A DNA stretch of 64,000 bases from Ceratodon purpureus (Eukaryota > Streptophyta > Bryopsida > Pseudoditrichales > Ditrichaceae), in contig CM026424.1 of NCBI GenBank assembly GCA_014871385.1, forward strand, positions 6,997,320 through 7,061,319, in the 5' to 3' direction. Under the pieces are notes generated by a model. That model was given only the letters and a program-made list of their open reading frames with translations. It was not told where the DNA came from and did no database searches. A program made the position numbers and the translations under genes. Below are positions 45,299-57,717 of this stretch, piece after piece (position 1 is the first letter of the stretch; each line of letters starts with the position of its first letter).

Positions 45299-47210
45299 GA
45301 TTACACAAGATCCTCCCTGAAATCACAATAAAGAGTATCCAGACAGGCAAAACCTAGAAACCGCGCTCATCGTCACACTCCAGCGATCTGAACAGCGAAC
45401 ACAACAAATGTCAATTGGTAAAAACAGTCTGAAACACATCACATACCCTAACAACAATGAGAAAACTACTCAAAGAAAAAACTAAAACGCCCACGAAATT
45501 AGCGGAGTGTAAACAAATGTAGCATGAAAATCACTGAATCACTACACCTCTTACCAAAAAATTGGCTTCACTACAAAAAACAAAATCTCAATTCAAACAA
45601 AATCAGGTCGCAGCTGCCACCAACAACATCGTAGCGTACAGGGGAAGAAAATGGGGGCCATACTACAATCACCCAGCAGAAAGAAAAACCGCGTAGGAGA
45701 CCTGCCTAACCTACAAAAACCACACCACTTCTCTCCCCCATGATCCTCTAGAGACTCTCCTCCTTGTAATCACTACCTGTAGCAGCTGATGGAGAAACGG
45801 AAACACATTGTTCTCTTCCCAGACTTGGTAGCCTACCCAATCTGACATTATGGTCTGACCACAACCATCCTCAATATAAAAACACAAGTCAATTCCGAGA
45901 CACTCCCTTTGATCAATTCACGAAGCTGCTCACAAATGGTCCCACCATTCCACTATCACTCCAAGTGCAAATTCCGGGTGCTATCACATCAAAACAGTTC
46001 TCTAAACGTGGAACTCATGCAACCACTTCAGGTTGCCATTCTTCTGAACAAATGTAGGTACCCCCCGAGCATCGATCCCACGAACAAAACAGAGTTGCTC
46101 TACATTGACCGAGGGTTTTGCACCTATCCATCAAGCGCGCGCGCACACACACACATATACAAAAGCGACAACGTTTTTTTATTGTATACCTCTTGTGGAA
46201 ACGGCTTCCTGTCGAAACGGCATCCAAATTGCGCACTTCACGTTTAACGCTCTGTCGGAAGTGATACGACCCACAGATCTCGCCCCCTTAAAACCCTCCT
46301 CAAACGCCCCTCATTGCAGCCATTCCATCACCACCCCCGTCTCCTCTCCCTCTCTCACTCTCTCACTCACTCATCCGCACATCCACAAACGCAGTCCTCC
46401 ACCACAACGCCCACCTTCCCTCAATTGCACCCCACCATCACCCCTCCCATCTCTCAAACCCTAATACCTTCCCCCACAAACACGCTCCTCCCTCAACATA
46501 CCCCCCACAATCCCACAAACCCACCACCCCACCAACCCCTCTGCCCACCCTCTCCAAGCCCAACCACTCTTCTCCACACCCCTCAACAGCTTCTTCCACA
46601 AATCTTCAAACCAACGCCAAAAAACACAAAAAAATCAAAAAAAAATCGGAAAAAAATCAGAAAAAAATCAGAAAAAAATTGGAAAAAAAATTGGGAAAAA
46701 TTTGGGAAGGGGAAGATTGGGGAAGAAATTTGGGGAGATGTTTATGGGGAGGGGGCTGAAGTGATGAGAAATGGGGGCATGAGGGGTTGCTACCACGAGA
46801 TGGGGAATTGAGGCGAGATGGTGGCTTTCACGGGGATGAGTTTTCTGGTGGCGTGGGGGGAGGGGGCGGCGACCGGCGGTCGGGGAGGAGGGGCTGGTGG
46901 GTGGGGCGGGAATGCGCGTGGTGCGACTGGAGGGTGGGGGGTGTAGGGTAGGGGGGACCGGGGGACGGGGCGCGAGCACGTCGAGCACGCGAGCGATCGT
47001 GTCTGTTTGGGCCAACTTCCAAGTGACGTGACTGTTGGGGGCGTGGTCACCGGTGACGTAACTGTGGGCTTTTGCTTTTCTGGGACGTTCCCACGTTTTT
47101 GCTTTTGCTTTTTAGTGTGGGCGTGCTGTTGGTCTCTGTGTTGACTTTGCAGAAAGGTGGAGGTATTCACTAGTAGGTGGCTATGTGGCTACTCAAAATA
47201 TTGACGTGGC
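45299..47210. promoter_or_regulatory. Upstream region of the bZIP gene; skewed, low-complexity DNA
   Basis: Holds the promoter and probably a long 5' leader of the minus-strand bZIP gene. A (GC)n/(AC)n microsatellite lies at about 46135-46156. The plus strand is nearly G-free and C-rich at about 46280-46610, A-rich with a repeated AAAAAAATCAG phrase at 46617-46690, and G-rich with little C at about 46700-47000. Long open frames here (165, 126 and 115 codons) are products of the low complexity. Confidence 0.5.
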
Positions 47211-47218
47211 AATGTGGC
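47211..47218. repeat. Left 8-bp target-site duplication of the MITE
   Basis: AATGTGGC; the identical 8-mer lies at 47531-47538 directly after the element. Confidence 0.85.
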
Positions 47219-47530
47219 GGGTCTCTTTATTTCCCCCCTACGAGCGGTGCAACCAAACCACAACCCCTGGTTCGGTTGCTAGGCTCAGTGGGTTCCATTT
47301 TGCTGCCCCTCCCCGTTTTGGGGTCCTGGGGTCTTTTTTTGGTTATTTTTTTTACAAATTTGGGGCCGTAGGCCCCAAGTTACCCTTCAAAGGTCCCTTT
47401 GAGATCACTAGGACCCCCACTTAAGGCAAATAATAGGGGCAGAGATTTGCCCCCTCCCCTCCCACCCCCCGAGCCTGCCCTCCGAGCCACCCCATCTACA
47501 CTGCTCGTAGGGGGGAAATAGACAGATCCC
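47219..47530. mobile_element. MITE, 312 bp, hAT-like, with perfect 8-bp target duplication
   Basis: The left end reads GGGTCTCTTTATTTCCCCCC then TACGAGCGGTG. The right end, read on the other strand, is GGGATCTGTCTATTTCCCCC then CTACGAGCAGTG. The flanks are the identical 8-mers AATGTGGC at 47211-47218 and 47531-47538. Terminal inverted repeats with an 8-bp target duplication fit a non-autonomous hAT-type element. No coding sequence fits in the interior. The perfect flanks suggest a fairly young insertion. Confidence 0.85.
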
Positions 47531-47538
47531 AATGTGGC

Positions 47539-48189
47539 CATGGAGACATGGTGGGGTTGAAAAAGGTAGCCAAGATTTGATATTTGGTTCATCTAGTTCG
47601 CCTATTCACTACCACGGAGCCTCATTCATTCCTCTATATCTCCGTCATGGCGAAGTGGGCATTGTCATATATGGCCCGACTTGGAATGTCTCAGTGCCTT
47701 TTACTTCTTTTGCCCCGTCGGCCATCACCGTCATGATTTGCACTTGATGCACCACAACTAGCATCTAGATCTAATTTTCTTGGATCCTATGTAGGGCTTC
47801 TGCTTCCGTGCAAAGTTGGAGGTGTAGCGACCTAACTTGATAAGTTCTATTGTCTCTCCGCCTGCAATCATATGAAGCGCTCACTTGTTGATTGCTTTGG
47901 ATTTTGTATGCACTGGGCCTATTGGCCTCGCTTACATGTTTCTCTTGAAGCGTTGGTTCAATGTTGAATTTGCCATCTGTGATGATTTCTCAATTTGTGT
48001 TTATTTTGCACACTGTACCTTCGAGGCTTGGCATAATGTCAAGAAGTGGAGTTTTAGTTTTCCATCATCTCGCATTGATGGTGATCCTAATTGCTAGAAA
48101 CTGATTTGCTTGAGTGACTTTGATGCTAAGTCTAGCGTAGCAGCGAAGAGGACGTAGTTCAAAGGCAAAGCTCATTGCTGATATAACCA
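47539..48189. other. Non-coding stretch between the MITE and the hAT-like relic
   Basis: May include the decayed 5' part of the hAT-like element. Frames of about 70 codons occur but none resembles a known domain. Confidence 0.35.
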
Positions 48190-50335
48190 AGACTTTTGGG
48201 TGTCGAAGTATCTTTGGACGGAGCATATGTCATGCGAGGGAGATGGCGTGGAGACTGTGCGTTGCGCAATTTGCATAAAGATGAATTATGCGCCAAAGAT
48301 TTTGATTGCCATCAAAGACAACATGGCTAAGCACCAAGGCAAAAAGAAGGTGAAGACGAAATTGCTCGATGACAGAAATGAAGGGCAATGGTGTTAAGAT
48401 CGTAGCATCAAGCAATGTCGTGCAGAGTTGATTCTATCTTGAAGCACTACCATGTGGATTTTGTCTTGAAGCTCCTCATAGAGGGTATTGTGTATTTTAG
48501 CTCGGATTGGAAGAAGCCTATCTAGTTTGTTGTGGTCTTTCACATGTTGTCAAATAACATGCTAATGGTCGAGTTTGAGTCTATGGAGGAGCTGTTGCAT
48601 TTCGTCAAAGTTCCTAGGTTGTTGCTAAATTAGCATTGATTGGTTAGCAATGGCTGGCAAATGGTTGAGTACCTGCACAAGGTAGTCTTAGGGGCCTTCG
48701 AGCAAGTTCTTGCTAACTCCAAATTCTTCTGAGTAAGTTGTAATGAGGTGACCATTGTCGATAACCAATTGTAGATTTCCATACATGCTTACGTTGTCAA
48801 CAACTAGATTTGGATGCTAGTGTTGTTGCTGCCAAAGCATGTGCTTGAAGGGGCTAGTGCAATGAATCTAACAATAATTATAACCTTTGCCATGTCTAAT
48901 GTCGGTCTTATCATTGTCTTATGTGAGATCTAGACCAATGAGTTTCGGGGCAGATAGTGCGTCCACCTTTCAAGGAAGGAGCTCAGGGCTGACTATGCAG
49001 GTGCAAATTTGCAATAGTTGGAGGTCCTTTACGTCATTGGCATGCACTGCGCTGTTTATTGTTCTAACTAGGTTGTGGGGTATCTGAGCAATCTTAGGCC
49101 GGGCTAGCATTTAGAATCGTTGTTACAATCCTTGCATGTCTTTTTTTCAAAGTCCCCTAAACGCCATCTTAAATTCACAAGGTTGTCAGAGTTGTTGTGG
49201 ACCAAGGGAATGAAAATCCTCAAGCATATCAAGTTGAGGTGGATCTCAATGTTGAGTCCCGTCACACGGAGCCGCCTGAGTAGCACGTTGATTGAGAAAA
49301 TGTACTTGGACATGTATACTATGACTCATGAGTCGGCCTCTAAATCTAACTATGAGTAGCGGGTGGACATTGAGAACCTACTTGCGCTTACATTCTTCGC
49401 CCCGTTGTTAGAGTCAATGAAGAGTTTGATAGTCTTCAATGCCTAAAGTTTGAATGTATACCTTGCAGCTTTGCTGCGATGACATTGAATCCTTGTATTA
49501 AGTTGACAAAATAACATTTGAGAAAGACGCATTTTCTCGTTTTACGTCAATCTATGTCATGACGCATGATAGTATCAAGTTGAGATGGCAACTGGACATG
49601 AATGGAGGTGATGACATATTAGTGTTTGAGGGCCACTTGCAAACTACCGTTGAAGCCCATATAGACGCGACAATTTGGGCTCATAAAGGCTGCTCGAGCG
49701 TCTATGTTATCTCAAGTATGTGGAAGCTTGTCAAGCTCAGGGTGAAAGAGGACGTCAAATGTACACTTGTAGTCTCAAATTAGAGTAGTTTTTCACCTCA
49801 ACTTAATGCTACTATGCATCATGATGCTCGTTTGTGTTCTTCATAATTTCTGCCTTGCATTGCTAGATGTTAAGCTAGATTGTGTGTGTGTGGTATGTTT
49901 AGTGGTAGCGGATCTAATCATATTAGAGCTTCATGATGATCGCTTCCACACCAATCATGTTCTAAATTCTCTTAGCATTGTTTACCCACATTTATGGTTG
50001 CTTGAGAATGAGCCGCATCTACACTTGCAATAACACATTTTGGTAAATAAATCCACTTTTTGTGACCTGAAGTAGTGTTACCTAGCTGAGGCATCGAGCT
50101 GGACCAACGGGGTGTTGTCTGCATCTACGCACGATGCACAACTAGGCCTTTTCATGTTGGCCATGGAGAGCAATAGCCTTGCCGCAGTTGTCTCCTTTGA
50201 CATGCATGTAAATATGTTAACTAAGTTGTGGAAGAAACTAAGCCAATCTTCCATCCTCATGACTCAGTCAAGTTTTTTGGAATATTTCAAACTTGTGGTT
50301 GAGATTGTCATAGTTGTGGTAAGCTCCAATTTGAA
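48190..50335 (+). mobile_element. Broken hAT-like (ZNF862/DUF4371 type) DNA transposon, transposase relic
   Basis: Plus-strand fragments in several frames follow one protein order. Near 48200 there is a BED/TTF-like zinc finger region (KYLWTEHMSCEGDGVETVRC, AICIKMN, then KHQGKKK). Near 48940 is MSFGADSASTFQGRSSG. At 49120-49300 are SPKRHLKFT and KILKHIKLRWISMLSP. At about 49562 is DSIKLRWQLDMNGGDDIL. At 49950 is VLNSLSIVYPHLWL, and at 50150-50320 are LFMLAMESNSLAA and LTKLWKKL then FLEYFKLVVEIVIVVV, the region that in hAT transposases forms the C-terminal dimerisation part. Fragments fall in all three frames (for example 48887, 49120 and 49806 differ in phase), with stops between them, so it is far from functional. 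No terminal inverted repeats were identified. Similar proteins are, from memory, common as repeats in moss genomes. Confidence 0.78.
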
Positions 50336-53300
50336 ATCCATCGTTTGTTGGTCGAAACCGGTGTTAGCTAATCTTGCATATTTTGTGATTGTTTGGTGCA
50401 ATGATAGGCAGCTAATGGTTGCTCTCAGGTTTCTTTTTGTACTCAGGGATGGTGGTATCTTATTGGTTGCTCTTGATTTCTGCCGGCGATGGTTACTCTT
50501 GAGTTTCTACTTGTATCGGGAGGTGGTGCTATCTTGTTGCTCCTTGGTTGTGCTGCTAATGGTTGCTCACTTCCTTTCTTTGTGGTGGTATTTAGTTCTT
50601 TTGAAAGAGTGTTGACTTCATATTGGTTTTTTTCTAGGTCTCTGGGTACAGGTGCTTGGCTACGTGGAAGATGATCATCTATTCAGCATTGTGTATTTTG
50701 TGAAGGGCCAACTTCGAAACAGATTTATAAACGTGGTCAAGACTCAAAATGTTTGCACATAAACACTTCACCTTATAGACTACGCCATTTGAGGATGATA
50801 TTGACGTTTGGAAATTGGCATAAGTCAGTAAAGACCAAGTGCTATGTTGTGCATGCTTAAGTTTTAGGTATAGTTCCCTAGTGGGAAATGTAGAGTTGAT
50901 TTAAAAATAGGCAGATTTTTCTTCTCATGTATCATCAATCTTAGCTTTCAGAATTAACTTGTTGTTGGTCCTTTGGATTGAGAATGATAATAAAATTGAG
51001 GTTCCCTGTCAACTTGCTTCTATTGTCTACATGCTTCTAATTCATTTTGCTATTCCTAAATTAAAAAAATAAATTGTAACATGCAAATAGCTATAATCTT
51101 ATTTGCCATAATGTGAATTTTGTGAAATCATGCCCCTTTTTTTTTCTTCTAGCCACTCCTTTTTACTCTCCTATGAATTTCTATGGCACTGAGTTTATTG
51201 ATATAGAGGAAAGACTTGAAGCACTATCTAGATTTTAGATTTCTCTATTTTGCCACATCAACCAAGCGTTTAGCACAAATGACCACCCACAGTAGTTGGT
51301 CCTTGTTCTTCGACCTCCCAAAAAAAACAGAAAATAAATAAAAAATCATTGGTACTTGGTGATGACCATGTCAATGTTTGAGGATTTTTTTGGAATCTAA
51401 TTATCCTATATTTATTGGAAAAAACCGGTTGCAACTACCAATTCATCCAATCATTATCCGAGTATTGTGCAAGTAAAATTGATAAAATATCACCAGTCAC
51501 AAATGTATGATGAGTTGAACCTAGAGGAAGTGAAGAAGGCGGTTGAGGAGATGAGAATTGCAACAAGCTGTAGATCAATAACCGCGAGCATGAACTAGAC
51601 TATATTGAAAGTGCTTAACTGATCAATCCACCTCGAGCACGAGTTTGTGTTGTGGGCCTGCAGATCAAGTCACAACAAAACACTTCGTTTTGTTCATTAT
51701 TTAGGGAGAGAAGCACAATAAAGTGGACCAAAAAATTGCTTAGCTATTTGCTAGTTTTAGCCCTTTTGCAAAAATTGCACAAAAGTGATGGACAGATGTA
51801 ATTGAAGTCAATTTTTTTTGCTAATATGGATTCTTAGCTGGTTTTTCTACAACTTGGAAAAGTTTCGTGCAAAGTAGACACTTTAAAGTTATTGTACGAA
51901 GGCTTTAAATCCAAGCAAAGTGAATGCAATCATTTGAAAAAGTGACTACAAAAGAATCAAAAACTATCAAAAAAGTCACTTTCAATTAAGTGGTGCCCTC
52001 TGTATGTTTAAGAGGTATTCTAAAATAGTCAATTTATATACTCATTAATTGGTTTAGGATTCCAAAAGTACCACAAGGATGCTTTTAAAGAGGGTTACTT
52101 CCGCAATACTTTTTGTGCGTTTTTTTCACCAAACTTTGTTTTTAAATTGAAAAAAACATCCTCTAAAGACACTAGAGGGCACCAAATGAAGAAATTAAGA
52201 CTTTGGAAAAGTTCATTTTCATGATTTAGAACTAGTGGTCAAATTTAGTTTCAATTGAGGATGTTCTTTTTGTGAAGATGCGTGCAAGATACCTTTCTGA
52301 CACCCTGAAAAGTGACTAAAATGCTCAAAAACTACACCAAAATGCTCAAAATCAGCTTTGAGCTTTAAAAAACAGCACACTTCATATTCACTTCCTAGTG
52401 ATCACATGTTGCACTTTGTGGTCCACTTTATCAATGTGCTCTCCTCCTTAAGAGACAATTTTATGCTTGCCAAAATGAGATTTGAAGTTTCACAATACAC
52501 TGCATATCACTGAAATATCACTGAAGTAGCAAACCCGTTGCTTTTGATTTTGAAGTTGTCGCTTCTGATGCACTGAAAATGTGGAAAAGACCACTTTATT
52601 TTGTGTGTTTCAGAGTCGCCCGTGACTTCTCAATTTCTGGAATGGCTGAAAATAGGAATAAAAGGCGTCAAGGTTGCTACCATTATATGGGTTCCTAAAC
52701 TGCCAAAGTTTGACGAAACTACCAATATAGTGAATAACTCCATCGACGCTTCCCCAGACAGCTGCAGCGCAACTCGAACTAGTCTCTCCACTATGCTTGG
52801 ACTTCATGCTGAGCAGTGAGCGGATCGATGTGAAGCCACTGATCACACAACACACCGATCATTCGGGTTCAACCAGAATGGTGTGGATGTCATGTACTGT
52901 ACATATATCTAAAGATCGATCGAGCATGCATCGAAATAGCACTCAAGATTGGGCTCAACAGACGTAGCGTGATGTGGTCATTTTCAGGGAATCATCAAGT
53001 TTGAGCCCGAGCTCAATCGAAACAAGTGAGAGAGTAGTAACGAATTACCCACTGCAGCTAATGAGCTAATGAACAAGAAGGGATAAATCATGTTCTTTGA
53101 TCTCATGACTGGAAAAAATCTTGGTTTTGTGAACTTCATGTTGAGGAAATCAGTTGGTTTCATAGTTTGCCAGGTTCATGTGCTGGCTTGGAATGGCGCT
53201 ACCCGCGCGCTCTCGATTCTCGTTCCTCTCCACAGATTCATCGGACCCGATTCCTCTCCTACCCTCGTGCAGCCATTCGGGATTACGGATTTGGCACTGT

Positions 53301-54387
53301 AGCTCCAACCTGGACACAACCAAGCCAGCTAGAAGTTTCTAATTTATATCCCGCACATGTTCATCATTCCCCTTCCAGAGGTTCTGGAATCTGTAACCTG
53401 TACATAGGCCTCAAGCAGCACGTTGCCTCCGATGGCGGAGGGCCGGCTTTCACTCTGGTAAACAGAGCTTCTGGGAGTTTGAATCTGGGCCGTGAGTAAG
53501 TTCATATAAGGACCGCCACAGCTTGCGACACAATCGGACCCAATGATAGACGCAGATCAGAGCTGTCAAGTGGTAAGAGAGGATGAACTCAGGAATGTAG
53601 AGTTTTGCCAATCACAGCATGTCAGAAGAACCGAATTAGAAATCACACGGCACAAGGAATCGTTGGGTCCAGCTTGGCTACTTCGATGAATGCTCATGCG
53701 CGGCTTCCGCCTGCATACTAGGACATTCAGATAGATATATGAGAGAACTCTCTCTCTTTTGTGTGAAGGTTGTTGTTTCTCATGTCTTCTGAAACCCAAG
53801 TGTTCAGGTGAGAAGAGTTTGAGTGGAATCGTGCTTGAAATGTTTCTTTAGAGAATTGCGTAGTTCCCTATATCTGCTATTCCAGTGAGATTACACTACA
53901 TTGGGTGTACATCTGAATGTATATCTGAATGATTCAGAGCGTTTGTACAGACAATGCAACTATCATGTCAATGTTAGGGATTCGTGGACAAGTTTGATCT
54001 GGTAACGCACATAGAGAAGCAGAAGGTCAATGTTAGGCCCTAACACTGAGCTTTGCAGTAGATCCTTGCACGGCTTTGTCAGGTGGGAGCTTTTGCCGTT
54101 ATAAGTTGTCTAGAATGCAATGTGTAAGCAAGACTTAGATAGTGCACGGAATTTTTGTCTGGGTATCATAGCATCGTGTCACAAATTTGTGATATTATTT
54201 GTGTCATGTTGGACTGATATACAGTTCTTCTACTCATGGCAACTATCAGGATTCGAAGCTTCTGTTGGACATGGAAAGCTGGAATTTGAATTTCTAGTAC
54301 AAACGGCCCGATCTTTGAGGATCAAGTAAGCGAACCGCTACCAGGACACATTTTAGGAGGCAGGAGTTACTGAGAAGATTGATAAAT
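50336..54387. other. Intergenic, no gene seen; right end is the ENTH gene promoter/leader
   Basis: AT-rich up to about 52.5 kb, possibly with further transposon debris. From 52.6 to 54.3 kb composition is more balanced, and frames of 70-110 codons on both strands overlap (such as 53167-53499) with no motif. Part of it is probably the 5' leader of the ENTH gene, perhaps with a non-coding exon, but I cannot place one. Confidence 0.4.
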
Positions 54388-56182
54388 ATGGAGATAGAGA
54401 GGATTGGGGAGAAGAGCGGGCATGGAATAGGGCCTCTCTTAAAGTTAGGAAAGCTTTCCTCTCATCTCATCAAAGACAGCCTCCGGATTGCGCGTCTTGC
54501 CTTTGTGGATGTCAGTGCTGCGGAGATGTAAGTCTCTATCCATTTACTTGGTAAATAGACTGATAACTTTGTAGCAAGCACATGCTAGAATGCTAGACTT
54601 ACCAATAAGTGCCCTTGAACGAGCGTTCAAGGTTCAATCTACTGAAATGCAGCTGGTCATGCTTTTAAGTGATTGTGGGTTTCTCATTACGTTTGGAAGC
54701 AGGATGACAGAAGATGCCACAAACATGGAAGAATGGGGTCCAACAACGAAGACCATGGCGGCAATTTCAGATGCTTCCAGGAACTATGATGATTACGTGC
54801 GCATAGTGGGAGTTCTTCGTGGGAGGTAAAATTCAGTGTGTGTATCTGAATTCTTCTGTTGCAAAAGATGTTCGAAGTATTCCTTTTACTAGTACTGAAA
54901 GCAGACTGCAGTGCTTCTCATGAACCAGTCATATATTTTGAAGAGCATGAAGGGCGATCTTTCATTTGCTAACATGGAACACTAATCGTCCTTGGAAAGT
55001 AAACCGTGTCGAGGATTTAGACTGGATGTCTTTCTGCAGATTAGAGTCATTCGAGTGTACTAGTGCATGTTCCTTTAATTCGATAATTTGGTGTTGTCTG
55101 TACAGATTAGCCCTAACTGGGACGAAGAAGTGGAGGCAAGTATTCAAGGCGATGACAATCATAGAGTATCTCCTGACTCATGGCCCAGAGCAGTTTATCA
55201 TGGAGTTTAGAGAGGACAAGAAACGCGTTGAAGAACTGACACGCTTTGTGTTCGTAGACGAGAATCAGTATGTTTCCTGGACCCTCTCCTAATTCTCTGA
55301 CCATGAGCCGTTTCCTTTTCGTTACAGATTTAAGTTTCTTTCATAATGTTTTCCCTTGCGTGAGTACTCATCAGCCAGAATTCGTTACAGGATTGATAGA
55401 GGCTCAGCTCTTCAGAGTAAGGCCAAGCAAGTGAATCGACTCCTTGTGGATGAGAGTTTTTTCAAGGAGCAGCGCAGGCGAGCCCAGACTGTTTCGAGAG
55501 GCATTCTTGGATTTGGCAGCCAATCACTCAAATCTGATGGTGCTAATGAAAGAGTCCCAGATTTTCGAAAGTGTAATACTCATCATGGCGCATTCTCACG
55601 GCAGGAGGAAAAGGCAGATTATGTCGACTGTGACCGAATGATCGGTGAATCTGACACTGAGCCTTCTTCACCAACTTCTCAACGAAGCACAAATTGGAGC
55701 GCCACTTCGGTAACCTTTCAACCGCTCCGTGGTGTAATATTTGTCCACATATTCCTTGTGTCCTTTCCTGCTCTCACAATAATGACTGATGTAGAACTTT
55801 GCACCTGCAGACATCTTCGGCAGACGACAGCCCACAGATGAGCAGCGCTAGCACTGAATGGAACCCTTTTGACGAGTCTCCTACATCCTCTGAAAGCTTC
55901 ACCACCAGCAGCTCTCCTATCGCAGGGGGTTGGGCACCACCATCACGAGACACTTCTGCTACTCGAAAATTCTCGGTGGACTTGGAGTTAACAAGCACGG
56001 CTTCTAGCGAGCCTGAGTTTCCTCTTAAGCCCAGGTCGCCTCCCTCATTGAAGTTGCCTCCACTACCGACGTGCAGAGTACCTCCTCCCCCACCAGGTGG
56101 CTCTAAAGTGGGACCTAACCAACAAAGGAGCAGATCACTCCCGAAACCTGCACAATCTGTCCCAGACTTGATTCTCGTGTGA
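54388..56182 (+). CDS. ENTH-domain (epsin-like) endocytic adaptor
   Basis: Five exons: 54388-54527, 54703-54825, 55106-55267, 55391-55709 and 55811-56182, giving 371 aa with phase closing exactly. The ENTH domain spans residues about 15-165: RLAFVDVSAAEMMTEDATN, EEWGPTTKTMAAI, TKKWRQVFKAMTIIEYLLTH, FVFVDEN, RGSALQSKAKQVNRLLVDE, ending SRGILGFGSQ. ENTH proteins bind phosphoinositides and help clathrin coats form at the plasma membrane or trans-Golgi. The C-terminal half is disordered, Ser/Pro-rich, with one NPF motif (EWNPFDESP, about residues 266-268), the EH-domain ligand, and a Pro-rich stretch (VPPPPPGG). No clathrin box is obvious. The protein is short next to classical plant epsins (500+ aa) and resembles the small plant ENTH-only group. 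Confidence 0.92.
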
Positions 56183-57103
56183 AAGAACACTTAGTGTGGA
56201 CTGCCAACCTATACCCATATTTTCGAGTTGAGTATCTAGTGTCCCTTCCAAAGATCAACCCTCTCGTGCACTCCTTTCAAACCTGGAGAGTTCAGGGAAA
56301 GTTAATTTGCTTGTTAACTTCGTATTCTGCAGTCGTCTGAACCCTTTACTATTTCCCAGCTGACGATTGTTGCTCTTGAGTCGATCCTTTTAATCATCTG
56401 GAACGGCGTTAATCTCACTTTGGCGTCACTAGTTTGACAGTAACGTATTTCGATCTGGATGGAGACTTTAGTTGAAGATGTATCTAGCGAGTGTCTAATT
56501 AGTCCTGTGAACAGGTGAAACTTCAGGAGCTACAAGAAGATGTCTCAAGACATGAAATACTAGTGTAGTTGAGAATCCATGTATTGAAAAGTGAGATAAA
56601 ATCCGAAGGAATGTAGGCACATTGAAGCTGTCACAACATTTTCATTCAGAAATACGCTGAATGTTGAGGTGCCTATGCTGGGTATACGACAAGTTTACAT
56701 TTTCTTCGGTGCATTTATTTGTCCTCTATTGACAGGAACTGCCTTACAGCAAGGCAGTCCACTTGTATCCTACATTCTTTAAAATAAAGGGATTTTGACA
56801 AGCCTGTCATGAAACCTGGTTTGCACCATATTATGCAGATCATAATAGATTACTTTTGAAGTCACACAATATAAAAGTACAAGAGAATGGAAAAATAAAT
56901 GTAAGAGGATAATGGATAAGTAGATGTTTCTATAATAGCTCAGGATCTACCACAAGAGATGTCTTCCATATTCTACTTGTATGTGGTTTTAAGGTTGGAA
57001 GAAGATCAACGAAACGAAAAACAGTTGTCTTCTTATAAATTGCGATACTAGTTGCTTTCAAAGAGTTAAGGCAGAGAGAACAAGACCGAGGATTGTTGGA
57101 TGC
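56183..57103. other. Intergenic: 3' UTR of the ENTH gene, no further gene seen
   Basis: No coding sequence recognised. An AATAAA-like element occurs near 56780 (AAAATAAAGGG), which could serve polyadenylation of the upstream gene but is rather far from its stop codon. Confidence 0.4.
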
Positions 57104-57620
57104 GATGTTGTCGCAGTTCGCGGGAAACGGACTGATTCCTTCGAGGATTTGCACTGCTCGCCCACACCCAAACGCCTGAGGTTCACCGAGGCGAGTTCGC
57201 GGGTCCGGTTCACGAGTGCAGCATCGCCTGGGATCATATGTATTCCGACAATTGACTCCCGCCTTAAGGTCGGTTCGCTGCTTGCGCAACTCCATGCCTT
57301 CTTCCCCGACATGGAAGAGAAAGAGGCTTCCAACAACGATCTCGATTCCACTATCAGGAGCCTGAATCTGCTGGGTTTGTCATCGACCTCCCAGCTGCAA
57401 CAAGCCAGTGCGGGGCATGGCGACGAGCAGCAGCATACCTCCGATCTGTTCTCAGGCCACCCAGACCAGCAACAAGCTCTCGAAGCAGCGACCAGTTCGC
57501 CAGTTCAAATAGATGGTGGTCAATAGGTGGAGCTTCTGGTTAGCGAGATGATGAAAGCGGCTAACGTGGATGATGCCCGTGCAAGGGCTATGTGTACGCT
57601 CAAGGCGTTCGAAAAGAATC
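57104..57620 (+). pseudogene. Broken copy of a CUE-domain (At5g32440-type) protein gene
   Basis: The family reads as a short N-terminus with FEDLHCSPTPKRLRFTE, an RVRF stretch, a CUE-like ubiquitin-binding segment (LLAQLHAFFPDM ... NDLDSTIRSLNLLGL), then VELLVSEMMKAANVDDARAR and AFEK. All of this is here without an intron. An in-frame TAG at 57524-57526 stands where the family has Trp (GGQ-W-VELL), a one-base change from TGG. The frame shifts between the ATG segment at about 57104 (MLSQFAGNG) and FEDLHCSP. The CUE core lacks the usual ALEECG-like segment between FFPDM and NDLD. The long C-terminal coiled coil is missing after AFEK. It lies just beyond the 3' end of the convergent ankyrin-AAA gene. 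It could be a retrocopy or a truncated first-exon duplicate. Confidence 0.8.
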
Positions 57621-57717
57621 ACTGCCCAACATGCACAAGGGTTGGGATGACGCGAATCAAGTAAATTTCCTATAATCATGTATATCAATTGGACCTAATC
57701 TAAATCCAGCTGGGACA

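Noticed and set aside
46314-47170. Long frames of 165, 126 and 115 codons
   Set aside because: They arise from C-rich, A-rich and G-rich low-complexity DNA and code for Pro/Ser or Lys runs.
53167-53499. 110-codon plus-strand frame before the ENTH gene
   Set aside because: No motif, overlaps other frames, and more likely part of the promoter or leader.
57104-57620. CUE-domain copy as a functional gene
   Set aside because: The in-frame TAG lies in the middle of conserved sequence with no splice sites around it to remove it, and the upstream frame is shifted.
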